Shown here: positions 46,663-57,836 of the stretch, piece by piece
Numbering within the stretch: the first letter of the stretch is position 1
Layout: the number at the start of each line of letters is the position of its first letter
NCBI RefSeq assembly: GCF_028453695.1
Contig: NC_135773.1
Span: 24,167,782 to 24,231,781, forward strand
Reading direction: 5' to 3'
Length of the DNA: 64,000 nt
Source: Augochlora pura
Lineage: Eukaryota; Arthropoda; Insecta; Hymenoptera; Halictidae
The notes under the pieces: generated by a model
What the model saw: the letters and a program-made list of their open reading frames with translations, nothing else
Told to the model about the DNA's origin: nothing
The model's database searches: none
Translations under genes and position numbers: made by a program

Positions 46663-46878
46663 TATTTTAATATAATTTCATTTATTTATTTTAATATAAT
46701 TTCATTTACTTATTTTAATATAATTTCATTTACTTATTTTAATATAATTTCATTTATTTATTTTAATATAATTTCATTTACTTATTTTAATATAATTTCA
46801 ATTATTTATTTTAATATAATTTCATTTACTTATTTTAATATAATTTCATCTATTTATTTTAATATAATTTCATTTATT
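46663..46878 (+). repeat. 24-bp tandem array, 9 copies
   Basis: Nine units of TATTTTAATATAATTTCATT plus four bases, exactly 24 bp each, with only scattered point differences. Because 24 is a multiple of three, one plus frame stays open as an 8-residue repeat (YFNIISFT/I). The frame's M is GTG/ATG-poor upstream DNA, and the composition is simply AT-rich; I do not call it coding. AT-rich arrays like this may act as matrix-attachment-type DNA. Confidence 0.96.
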
Positions 46879-49800
46879 TATTTGTTCGCGTAGAAGGACT
46901 CTTCGCCGTTATAGGCTGCGAATTTTCATGTAGAATAAAAATTGTCTCGCAATTTTATTCACTTCATAAATAATTTGAACGAGTCGAGATCGACGCGTCG
47001 TTCTTGTGTGCGGAAAATCACGGGAAATACTTCGAAAATCACGGGCAAATAAAGAGAAATGAGAAACGAGCAAACACCCGAAATTTGCCCGGTGAAAATA
47101 CTATCCAGATATCGGTCCTTTTCGCCCCCTCTGTCGACAATGTTTTAACGCATCTTTCGGCCGCCATTTCCAGGGAACACGCGCTCGAGTTTACGCGGCG
47201 CGCGCGTGCTGGAATTTCATAGTGCCGCTTCGAACGCCGCGATAGAAGAAGCTGCGCCCAGATAACGTTTCGCATTAGAGCGAAAAAAAGAGCGCTGCCC
47301 GAGGAAAGAGCGTTATCTTAGCCGCGGCCACTTTAAGATCCGTGCCGGATCTAAATTCAGCGTGGCCGTCTGAGAGTTTCAGAATAGAAAGCCGCCATAC
47401 ATTAAACATACCGCGGCCAATGGAAACCCTCGCACGCGTTTCTCTAAATGAATTGGCTTTCCCGTTGGAAAGGAATTTACAATAGAAATTTCATCGTATT
47501 TATTAGATTGCGTACAGTGATATTTATTAAATTGTGCTAGAAATATTCATAAAAAATCTCACTTATTATAGTAATGCAACGGGATAGGGAAAAATAAAAA
47601 GAACTGTTTTTGATTCATTTAATCTCTGTCTCGTTTAACCAAACAGCCATTTACTAAATCGGTTAAAAGACGCTAAAAGTTAAAGACGAGACGAACAAAG
47701 TCGGTCGAACAAAGTATTGTTTAATTAATTTCGTTGGAACTTTCTTGGCTACACGACGTATTCCACATTCAACAAGAAAATTCTTATGATCGAACAGTGA
47801 ACTTTCTCCCACAGATTCACATTTTCAATTAAAACTTTCGAACAATTAAAAACTTTCGTTACCGTAGAGAATGTCCACCGTTGAAAATAAAACGTTTTAA
47901 TTACACCGGAATTAATATTTTCTTATATTACGTTGTCGACGGTTACGTGGAACGAGTGATTTCCTTTCAAGTTTCCGGTTCTGCAATATGTTCCGCAAAA
48001 TGTGAAACAAAATTTAATTAAGGCACGGCGGATATGAAATTGATTGTTGAACCTTCGTACTCAATTAAATGAAATGAAACGCCATTATTCTCGCAGACGT
48101 CTCGTCGAAACGGAGCACGTATGCGTTTACGAGCTTGCGAGCGGCGTATACAAAATTACTTTGCGTTTCGTTCGACGACGTTACGGTGTCCATTGAATCA
48201 TCGTCGGCGACGAACTGCCCCTCTCGATCTCGTTCGAATTTCTTCGTCCCATCGGCTATGCAATTGCAACGCGTTCTATGTCTTAAATAGAAATTAACAC
48301 GTTAACGAAAATTCGTCACTTGTATATTACAGGAAATCATTTATTCTCGTTCTTTGTATTAGAAATAAATTAAATTATAATTTTTACCAAGCAGAGACCA
48401 TTCTAATAAAGAACTGATTTCTGCTTCGGTCGCGTCGCACAATGCAAACGTAATAAAAAAACTTTTTTATTCAAAGTCTAAGCGCACGACTGCTCGGATA
48501 TTTATTTCAGCTGTATTATTGTTCATTCTCCAACGCAATTTTAATGAAAATTAAATATTAAGATATGTCCAAAATGGATAGAAAATTTAATTTTATTATA
48601 TCGTTTTTACATCGTTTTCCGAAATTTCACTGAAAAATATATCCGATCTTCAACGAGTTAAGTTATTTTTACATATTCTATGTCATTTCTACGGTGTCGA
48701 CAAAATGCCGGCATCTCGTGAACGGCTCTGCAACAAATTACCGGACCGAATATGCGTTAAGAGGCGCTAGAATATGGCGTCGCGGTAAATAAAGTTGCAT
48801 CCGGCGCCATGCATAATGCATCGATCTAACTCCAGCGACGGTAAACATTACGGGAATATAGTTCGTTCCATCGATCGAGACCGCCCTATCCTTCGTCTAA
48901 TCATTTCGCAGTCTCGGGCGCATGATACGGCAGTTAACGGAAAGTCGTTTTATTGCGCATCGACGTGAAATATCGACGGAATTACGCATGTAATGTGCGT
49001 CCCGTATCTCCGACTGTACACCAGAGAGACAATTTGTTGCCCGGCCAGACATTACAACGTCGTGCGCGATCCTTACACGTGCAATCGTGCGCGGAACAGT
49101 TGTATTTGAATACCCTCGTACGCTTCGCAGTCGCATATACCATGTTACGATCAAACTTCCAGTTGCGATTAGGCTGCGCAAGTTTATGCGTTTACCGCGC
49201 ATAACAGTCATTTCAATTTAAATAACAGTATTTAACGCTTCTGTTCTATCGATCTTCGATATAGGGATTCTATAAGAATATGGTACAACAAACATAATTC
49301 CTCTTAAACGTGGCTCGTCGAATTAGACAAATCCCTGACCGCGACAGTTTATTACACGGTGTCCTGGAAAACAGCGACGTTCCAGCCATCCGAATTTATC
49401 TGCTGTTCTTCTCTCGCACATTTCCCTCCGCAAGACAGAAGTACCGCGGCGTCGATTTCCAACGAATTGCACGGTTTCTCTTTCGGCGGAATCAAACCGG
49501 CGAAGGAAGAATCGCGCACGAGGCTTCGCCGTCAGCCGAGAAACTTGCCTCCTCTGTAGTTTCATTACCGCAAAGATTAATCCGCAGTTGAACTTTGTTC
49601 ATTAATCGCGAGATCATAAAAGTTTAACAGATTTTCATCTCTTTCTCTCCGCACCTCGCTCGGGACAGATCAAAAGAAGGCTTTAATTTTACCTTTCCAC
49701 ATTTTTCTTTTATTTCTTTTTTTCGTCATTGAATACGCACAGAAATAATGGGGGCTCGGACGCGCGCGGACTAAACTCTTGCATATCTCTCCGCCGCGCC

Positions 49801-49962
49801 GCGCCGCGTCGATGAATGTTCATCGGCGTCGAATCCATTCGGATATTGAAGTGATCGCGCACGAAAAATAAATTGCTCTCCGCTTTAACGAGCTTCTCGC
49901 TTGTTAATGAGAACTGTTTCATCGTATCGACAAATACAGCGCCCGCGCCCCCATAAAAATCG
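46879..49962. other. Non-coding, AT-rich
   Basis: No gene recognised. Frames are few and short; the part from 47.5 to 48.7 kb is AT-rich throughout and has almost no frame above 60 codons. Confidence 0.65.
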
Positions 49963-49989
49963 CTCTCTCTCTCTCTCTCTCTCTCTCTC
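49963..49989 (+). repeat. (CT)13 microsatellite
   Basis: Perfect CT run, opposite in polarity to the GA tracts that follow within 1 kb. Confidence 0.97.
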
Positions 49990-50082
49990 GCAATATGAAT
50001 GTTTATTGTTCGAAAATTTTCGTCCTCACGCACGTTGGATTATCGAAGTTTACAGTGGTTTTGCAAGAGTGAACGACTGGGG

Positions 50083-50136
50083 AGATGAGAGAGAAAGAGA
50101 AAGAGAGAGAGAGAGGGGCGAAGAGAGGGAGAGTGA
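50083..50136 (+). repeat. GA-rich tract
   Basis: GAGA units with AAA and GGGGC interruptions. Confidence 0.9.
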
Positions 50137-50749
50137 TAGAGGTTGGGGAAGGGGACATAGGGGGAGACCACGCGCGCGGATATTACTTTATGTTAATTCG
50201 AAAGTTAACGATTTGCGATTATGTTACACCGCCCTCCCCGTGTTCGGCCGTAATGACGGCGAAATTTTAATTACCGTTAAAGCTGGTTATTGCAAATTCT
50301 AATTCCGCGCCCGTACGTTCTCTGCCGCCGGAACGTCTCTTTACCGAATGATGATGGAACACGTTAAAATTTTATGACGGTTCGCAGATGCGCGACGCGC
50401 GAAATTGAATAGGTTTTACCACGGATTCTATGCGGAAGCTTGTATCCCCATTGATCGGACAAAGCATTGCGTTAAAAAACAGACGAAATCTGGCGCGATA
50501 TAAAACAACGTGTTCTGAATAATTTCGTAGCTCGAGTTAACTTTTAACGCGTTCATTTTAAAGTCTCGTTAATTAAATATTATGTCCTCATATTTAATCC
50601 GCAATTTCTAAAAACAATCTCTTCTCTCATTCAAACGAGATCCAAGTAGCCTACTCCGAATGCCGAAAAAATATGTTCCAATATTTTCGAACGCAGGAAA
50701 CGCAATTGAATCGGAGAATCTTCTCAGCGTTCGCGGGGACGTCGGATAC

Positions 50750-50751
<2 letters not shown>

Positions 50752-50791
<40 letters not shown>
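50752..50791 (+). repeat. (GA)20 microsatellite
   Basis: About 40 bases of perfect GA. Confidence 0.98.
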
Positions 50792-50794
<3 letters not shown>

Positions 50795-50901
50795 TAAGCG
50801 TCGCGGCCTGTAAATCATATAAAAACAGAAAGTTTCGTCCGGGAAAGGTAACGTTTCATTTAAAAACGTTCAATGTTTCCATTATTCCGATGGAACTTGA
50901 C

Positions 50902-50940
50902 AAGAGAGAGAGAGAGAGGGAGAGGGAGAGAGAAAGAGAA
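50902..50940 (+). repeat. GA-rich tract
   Basis: GA units with GGG interruptions, 110 bp after the (GA)20 run. Confidence 0.94.
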
Positions 50941-51229
50941 CCGGCCAAAGTTTCTTATATTTCTTAGTACAGCGAAACGGCCATCGCGCGGTCTAGAACT
51001 TCACCCGGCAAAATTCCCTGGAGAAATCTCGATGTCAAAGATAACAGTGAGACTAGCGGCGGGCAACGCTCCCGGATGCCAGTCGAAAAGCCGTGCGGAG
51101 TTCCTCGCGTTGAACCGAGAGCGAGCCTGTCACTCGAGAATTCAGGGTGCAATAATGATTGTTGAAGGAAGCAATAAAATCATGATTTCCTCGAATCGGG
51201 AGAGAAGACAGGAAGGGACGCGGGAGGAC

Positions 51230-51365
51230 GTTGGAAAGAGAGAACAGAGAGAACAGAGAGAGAAGAGACAGAAAAGAGAGAGAGGAGACAGAAAAGAGAG
51301 AGAACAGAGGGTGAGAGAGGAAAGAGAGAAAAAAGAGAGAAAGGGAGAAAAGAGAGAGGGCGGTT
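51230..51365 (+). repeat. Purine-rich minisatellite
   Basis: Nearly all purine. GAGACAGAAAAGAGAG recurs at about 51264 and 51284 with a 20-bp period, among shorter GAACAGA units. It encodes the Arg-Glu-Lys tail of a 167-codon ATG frame (50873-51376) whose TAA overlaps an AG|GTAAGT donor-like site at 51371-51378. Confidence 0.92.
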
Positions 51366-51638
51366 GGAAGAGGTAAGTGGTAATCGCTGATAGTCGTCGG
51401 AGCGAGCCGTCGAAACTCTTGGAAAACGTTCATTCCGGCAAGGACTGGGAGCTCATTTCCGGGCGGCGAGTTGCTGGCGAAAGGCGCGTAATTCGATTTT
51501 CACTAAAAGAGGCAACCGAAAGCTCGATGGCTGGCGCGGCGCGACGCTGGACGCGGCGAGGCGTCGCGACGCCGCTGGAGCTGGTCGAAGTCGACAAAAG
51601 AAGAAGCCGGTGCCGGCCGCGGGGCGGCGAACGAGCTG

Positions 51639-51659
51639 AAAGAGAGAGAGAGAGAGAGG
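51639..51659 (+). repeat. (GA)9-10 microsatellite
   Basis: Short perfect GA run within CpG-rich DNA. Confidence 0.95.
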
Positions 51660-53768
51660 CAGAGGGGCGGTTTGCCTTATTCAAACCGTAACGCGGCGCT
51701 TTGTTGTCTACCGGGCGCACTTAACACGCTCTAATGTGGCCCAGCGTGAAGCTAAAGAGCGGCACAAACGAGAAAACTTGAGGAACTTCGTTAATAACTG
51801 TGGCCCCGTGTTGTTTAACCTCTCACACGCGCGGCGTCCTGTCGCGTTGCGTCGGAAGTCCTCCGGAGCGGGTTGTGCGGTCCGCGCTTGCCAGGGGCCC
51901 TAACCGTCCTCGCGCGAGCGGTGCGCTACACCGGCGCAGCCGTAACGTCCCTCGCCTGTATAATGCGAGCCCGCGGGACGCCGTGGCCGCGCGATATCGA
52001 GTCGTTACACGCTGCCAATGGTTCTGATTGCGTCGTAAAACTTACCTCGTAAGAGGATGTCGATCATGAATCGCTCGTTCCATCCCCCCCTCCCCTCTCC
52101 CCTCCCCTGCCGTATGGCGCACGACAGACCGTGTAACGAGCCCGGAAACTTTACGCTCGCGGACCCCCGTTCGCAACGGCGGCGCCAACACCCCCCGTGG
52201 GGATCCGCGCGCGCGGCCGTTTAAGGGCTCGCGAAATTCCAGTTCGTTTCGAGTTTATAATGAAGAGTTTTGATGCGCGCCGGATGACCGGCGCCCGAGA
52301 AAATGTCGAAAACATTTCATTCAATCAGTCCCGGTGAACAGTTTGTTAACTGTGAAGTGCGCGGAGGAGAGCGCCGGTCGCCGGCCGCTGGCCGCGCGCG
52401 CGCTCGCGCGAGATGGCGACGATAAAAGTTTCGCCCCTCGTCGTGCCAGACCTAAGCAGCGACCCCTGAATATGCGCCTCGTTTATTAGGGGAACGTTGT
52501 TGTTTACGAATAATCGACTGCAACCAGCGTGCCAACGTGATTAATGACTCGTCCCGGTACACTATGTTGCATCGCGACGGCTGCGCTCCTTTCTCTGAAA
52601 GCCAATCATTTCGTCCGATTTGCATGTTCCTATTGTTGATAATAGACTCGAGCGTCACCGGACACCCTATTCGAACGGCACTCTATTACACAATTTTATT
52701 TCATAGAAAATTCTGCAACCTAATGGTCGGCGAACGCAAATTGTTGCATAGATAGGGCAGCGACGTTTGTTTATGTTACGGAAATTACTTACCAGCGGTT
52801 GAAGTGCCACAGTATTCCGCAATGTTAAGCGAATTCGACGCGCTGTATATGTTAATCACAAATAGTATCGAGCGGGCACGCGTTTCATCGAACGTTTGAT
52901 ACGGCTCTAACATTCAAAACCAATTACATGTTTCACTGACCGAAGATATTCGACTGGCAAATGTTTCGCATTCAATTCGGACCTATTTATACAAGGTGAA
53001 TCGAAAATTGTAGCACAACGTAACGAGATTTCGTTGCGTCGAATAAATTGGCTCGGCACACAAAGCTTCCTTTCCCGACGGGGGAAACAAACGATCGTTT
53101 CCCGCGGAATTACAGCCGCGTTCTCCTTATCTGTCTTCGATCCTTGCCAGTCTCTGAAATGTTTTTAGAATTGCAACAGATATTCGTTCGGACTGTATAA
53201 AAGCAACGTGACAGGTTAAAAATGATAGATTTTTCAGCGACGGTTATAATTACTCCTTGTTCGGACGAACACGTATGTTAACCTATGCAAGATCGCGTTA
53301 GTTTAAACAAAATATAACGAGCGAAGAGATAGGACGACGGGAGAATTTCGTAAATTTCCGCGCTGTTCGGCCATCTTCCATGGAAAGTGAACGGCTCCGT
53401 TGGACAAGCCATCGCGGTCCAGCGATCGCAAATTACCATAGGCAACGAGTCCATGTTCCGGTTCGTCATCAACATCATTCGACGCGACTCATCAGTCATA
53501 CAATTTCAATCGAATTCAGCTTTTGCGAGCGTCGGTTAATTACAGGCGTAAACTGACCGAAAATCCCTAATCAAGCCCATGGTTCTCGGAGCGACGGCGG
53601 CGCGGCGAGGCCCTTCAATTAATTCTTCGTGAACTGCAAAGGACCAATGGCGAGAGGCGGAATACGCGTGTGCCTTTGACAAACGAGTTTCGTAAGAACG
53701 TCTAATTAGGCAACGTAAACTGCACGAAACAGTTTCGGACGTTGTGTATCCGTCACCGGTCCGAACAG
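51660..53768. other. Non-coding stretch
   Basis: CpG-rich until about 52.45 kb, then mixed. No gene recognised. Confidence 0.6.
52084..52107 (-). other. G-quadruplex motif, minus strand
   Basis: On the minus strand G4-A-G4-AGA-G4-A-G7, with loops of 1, 3 and 1 bases. It lies within a CpG-rich block. Confidence 0.68.
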
Positions 53769-53799
53769 CTCTCTCTCTCCCCCTCTCTCTCTCTCTCTC
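53769..53799 (+). repeat. CT microsatellite
   Basis: CT units interrupted by CCCC and then eight or more perfect units. Confidence 0.95.
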
Positions 53800-56621
53800 G
53801 TTTCTCTTCTCCATCCTGTCCGACCCTCCGTAAGCGCGACGTTGCTCATGAATCTGTGTCTCTTCGAGTTGTTTTACAAGCCGGGAACTGCGGGGTGGCG
53901 GGCTGCCGGGACGTCATTGTCCGACCACAATTCGATGTAGCGTATTATTCCGACACGAGAGGCTTCGACGTCGGGAACCGAGGGACAAATCGACCTCTTC
54001 GGGTCGACGCGTCGGATAAGCAACGCTTCAGTTTCCGTGTCCGAGAGGGCGAGCGTACGAGCCCCGTCTCTTCCACGACAGGAGTCAGCCAGCAGCTTGG
54101 CAATTGTAGACGACGCAGCAGGGGAGGAGGTGGGGTGGGAGAAGCTTAACCGGAAATAATTGCTTTTCCAAGCCGACGCTCCGAGGACACCGCGCGTTCG
54201 AAATGAATCGGCGGGGGAAAGATTTGCGACTCTCTGGGAGAGCCAGCACGCGTCACACCTGATTTCCCAAGCAACGTTTCGCGCCTCTTAGGACAGCCCC
54301 GCGTTCTTTACAGAAGATTCAGCTCGCCCTCCCAAAGGGACTGCGTAACATCAAACGGATCGAATTAGATCCGTTCGCGCGGGCAACGTGTCCATCCACG
54401 CCGAACGCAATTTTAATCGAAGAACGGAGCTCGATGCCGACGGAATGCTTTTGTGCTACTTCTACGCTCTTCCGTTCGTTCGCTGATTTGTTTTTTTTTT
54501 TTTGTACAATGAAACGCAAACGTGGGATAAACCTGTCGTTTATTATCGCAGATTTTGCAACTGCGACGAGAACGGCGTCCTCCGAAAAACTGAGAGAAAA
54601 CTGGCAGAAACTCATGGGACAACCAAATACGTCAAGGCGGTTTGTTAAATACGACAATGATAGCGACGGCTGGCGCGCATACCCGTTTATGTTTATTCCG
54701 TATAAGAACGCGGTATCTCGATACCCGTCGCAAGAAATATTGCGAGAAGATTACGCGACGTAATTGCAATTAACGCGACACGGGAATCCGCAAACGCGAC
54801 GATAATGTATTCACAATGTTGACGGAGCGACCGCAATTGCATAGAACGAAGTAACCGCGCGCGCCCTCGTCCACCGACGCTATACATAGAACGGTTATGA
54901 ATACGTGATGAGTGTACCTGTGTTTACGGATTTACAATTCGCGAAACACTGTAAACCGATGGAATAATCTGACGGTTCCGGCGACTGGCCCTTGACCGAG
55001 TCTCACGGCAACTTCGGTAATGTCAAGATAAAAATAACAATTATTGAATTTCGTGTTCAAAGTCACCGGGAAATTTCTCTCGACGCGTCGCACAATTTAC
55101 AGTCCCTCGATCGCTTTCCACGTTTTTCATTTTCACTGTCCTATTCGTTCTCGTTAATTGTTCTCTAACGCTGTTTAATTCAAAGAGGAAACTTCTCCCT
55201 ACCGTTTGCCCTAGTTTTCATGGTTAAAATACTTTGTGAACGTCAACGTCGAGTGCGTCGCGAATTTTAAATGGCGGTGTGTGCGTAAAATTATTTGCTA
55301 CATCGCGCAACTTTGTTTCGAAAAGTTCTTGATTTTTAATTGCTTTCGGTCGGTTCAGTCGACGAATTACGCGCGGAATTGGCGCTGTCGCGTTTATCGC
55401 AACGGCTTCTCCAATTATCAGAAATACGTGGTGTCCGCACGGAAGAGGAAATCTGGGAACGTCCGGCGAGATATCTCGCGGTACACGGCGGCGCGTTGGG
55501 AACTAGCGAAAGATGATGATTAACGTAGGAGCGTGGTTCGTCTATAAACGGTACGGCGTTGGCCGGTGTACGCGATGCGGCACGCTGCTTAATGCCGTTC
55601 GAAGAAACATGCGAGCGCCAGCCCCACGAAAACAGATCCAGATTACCGTGATTTCCCGAGACGAGGTCGAACACCTCGGAACGCGAAGACTGGATGGGTG
55701 TGGTCGAGTTCATTTTCCTTTTATTCAGTTCCCCGCCGCCTAGCTTGGAAATCTCTAACATAAAAGGTTCCGTAGCTCGCCGAGGAACAACCTGAAACAA
55801 TACTGCTGGAAACAATGGTTGCGCCGTCGACGTCACGCCGATATCTTGCTCATGCAGCCAGCTACAAATTCCTTCTTCATATTCCCGGTAAGGACGGCGA
55901 CGCAGAGACGCTCTTTGGACATTCGCGAAAACAAATTCGAAACTTATGTTAACCCCGTGGTCGTTCCTCTATCTTTATAGAGTATAGGGGAATTGCTTTG
56001 GCCAATTATATTACGTTCGTCGCTGAACGAAATAACGAAATTTTTATTCAATTAGTATTTAACGAGTCGAGGCGTTAATTATATTTTTCAGTGAACGACC
56101 AGTGCGCGAGATAATAATGCTAGGTAACGTCGAGCTAAATATCATTTCTAGCAAGTTTCGAAATGAGAGTGCATTGCTACATGATCTTCGGCGAAGTAAA
56201 GTCGCTTCTCCCCACTTGCCGAACGCTCGGTACGCAACAATATTCCCTCGTTACGAAGTCATGAACGTTTACTATGGTAACCCAAAGACCGTTTCGCAAG
56301 GTTCTTTAAATATTCCACTTTGAAATTTAACTTTGTGAACGATAGCGCCGGAGTCGTAAACGACTGGCCGATAGTATCAACGTTAGTTTTAACGAGGTCG
56401 CAAACACCCCAGCCTTGCATCATGCCACATTAATCGTATCTCACGATTTTACACCACTTTGTTCGACACCCGAGAAATTAGCGAATAAAATTTTGAGACT
56501 GTATAATGCAGAATTTCAAAAGAACTGATGACGAGAGTCAACGATAAAAATTTCACAAAACAAAAGTAAAGCTTTTAAAGGAAGGCAAAAATAAAATTTA
56601 AGAAATAAAATTAACAAAATG
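53800..56621. other. Non-coding stretch
   Basis: A T13 run at 54491-54503. Overlapping frames around 54.3-54.8 and 55.3-55.8 kb on both strands have no recognised domain. CTCTAT-CTT-ATAGAG near 55963-55983 forms a short hairpin. Confidence 0.55.
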
Positions 56622-57836
56622 TGGCTTAAATTAAACATGGAAGTGTCTACTTTGTAACCAGGTACAATAAATTAAAAAATCATTGTAGGGAACATTTCTG
56701 CGAGCCGAGAAACCCCTTAGGCAAGTAGCCCCATCTTGTGGGCAAAGTTAAAAAAAATTTTAAGTTGTGTTCCCGTGAGTCTTTTTCAATATTATATAGC
56801 TTAAATTCAAGCTGAAAGTGTCTAGTTTAAGACCCCGGAATGCACATTCCTGTGGAATGGCCCGGAATTTTTTTATGATTTTTTAAATCAACATTTCGAG
56901 GCTATGAGGTGGCCAAGTGCTCATTCTGGGACTTTAGGTGACTTTTTCATCATGTTCTCGTCGAGCAATTTAGACTTTAGATAGCTTAAATTAAAGCTGA
57001 AAGTGTCTATTTTAAGACCCCGGAATGCACATTCCTGTGAAATGGTCTGGGATTTTTTTATGATTTTTTAAATCAACTATTCGACGGTATCGGTCGGTCT
57101 GGAGCCCATTTTTGGACTTTGGGCGAGTTTTCAATCGCTTTCCCGTGGAGCAATTTGGACTTCAGGTAGCTTAAATTGAAGCTGAAAGTGTCTACTTTAC
57201 GACCCCGGAAGGTACATTCACGTAGAATGGCCTGGGATTTTTTAATGATTTTTTGAATCAACTAATCGGGGGTATCGGGCGGTCTGGGGCCCATTTTTGG
57301 ACTTTGGGCGAGTTTTCAATCACGTTCTCGTGGAGAAATTTTCACTTTAGATAGCTTAAATTGAAGCTGAAGGTGTCTACTTTAAGATCCCGGAATGCAC
57401 ATTCCTGTGGAATGGTCTGGGATTTTTTTATAATTTTTTAAATCAACTTTTCGAGCCTATCAGGTGGCCAGGAGCTCATTCTGGGACTGTAGGTGACATT
57501 TTCATCATGTTCCCGTTTAGCAATTTGAACTTTAGATAGCTTAAATTAAAGCTGAAAGTGTCTACTTTAAGACCCCGGAATGCACATTCCTATAGAATGG
57601 TCCGGGATTTTTTTATGATTTTTTAAATCAACTTTTCGGCGGTATCGGGCTGTCTGGAACTTATCCTGAGTGTTCAGGTGACTTTTTAATCATGTTCCGG
57701 TTTAGCAATTTTGATTCTATATAGCTTAAATTGAAGCTGAAAGTGTCTACTTTGTAGCCAGGTAGAATAAGTTAGAAAAAGCATCGCAATGCACATTCAA
57801 TTGGTAGTTTCAAATTTGTTTCGTATTATGGAAATG
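56622..57836 (+). repeat. 185-bp tandem array (satellite-like)
   Basis: The landmark TAGCTTAAATT(G/A/C)AAGCTGAA begins at 56797, 56982, 57167, 57352, 57537 and 57722, every interval being exactly 185 bp. A diverged unit precedes them at 56622 (175 bp) and the last one breaks off near 57836. Each internal unit has two conserved inverted repeats: AGCTT-N6-AAGCT and GGAATG-CA-CATTCC (the latter slightly decayed in the copy at 57167, and followed by a further GGAATGG in most). The unit is AT-rich with T-runs (ATTTTTTTATGATTTTTTAAATCAAC). No frame stays open through units. The family is unknown to me; a period near nucleosome-repeat length is common for satellites. Confidence 0.97.

Noticed and set aside
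46543..46893. Protein with 8-residue repeats (YFNIISFT)
   Set aside because: It is the 24-bp AT repeat read in one frame; a perfect multiple of three keeps any such frame open.
56797..57721. CRISPR-like repeat-spacer interpretation of the 185-bp array
   Set aside because: Units are 185 bp and continuous, with no short invariant repeat separated by unique spacers, and the host is evidently eukaryotic.
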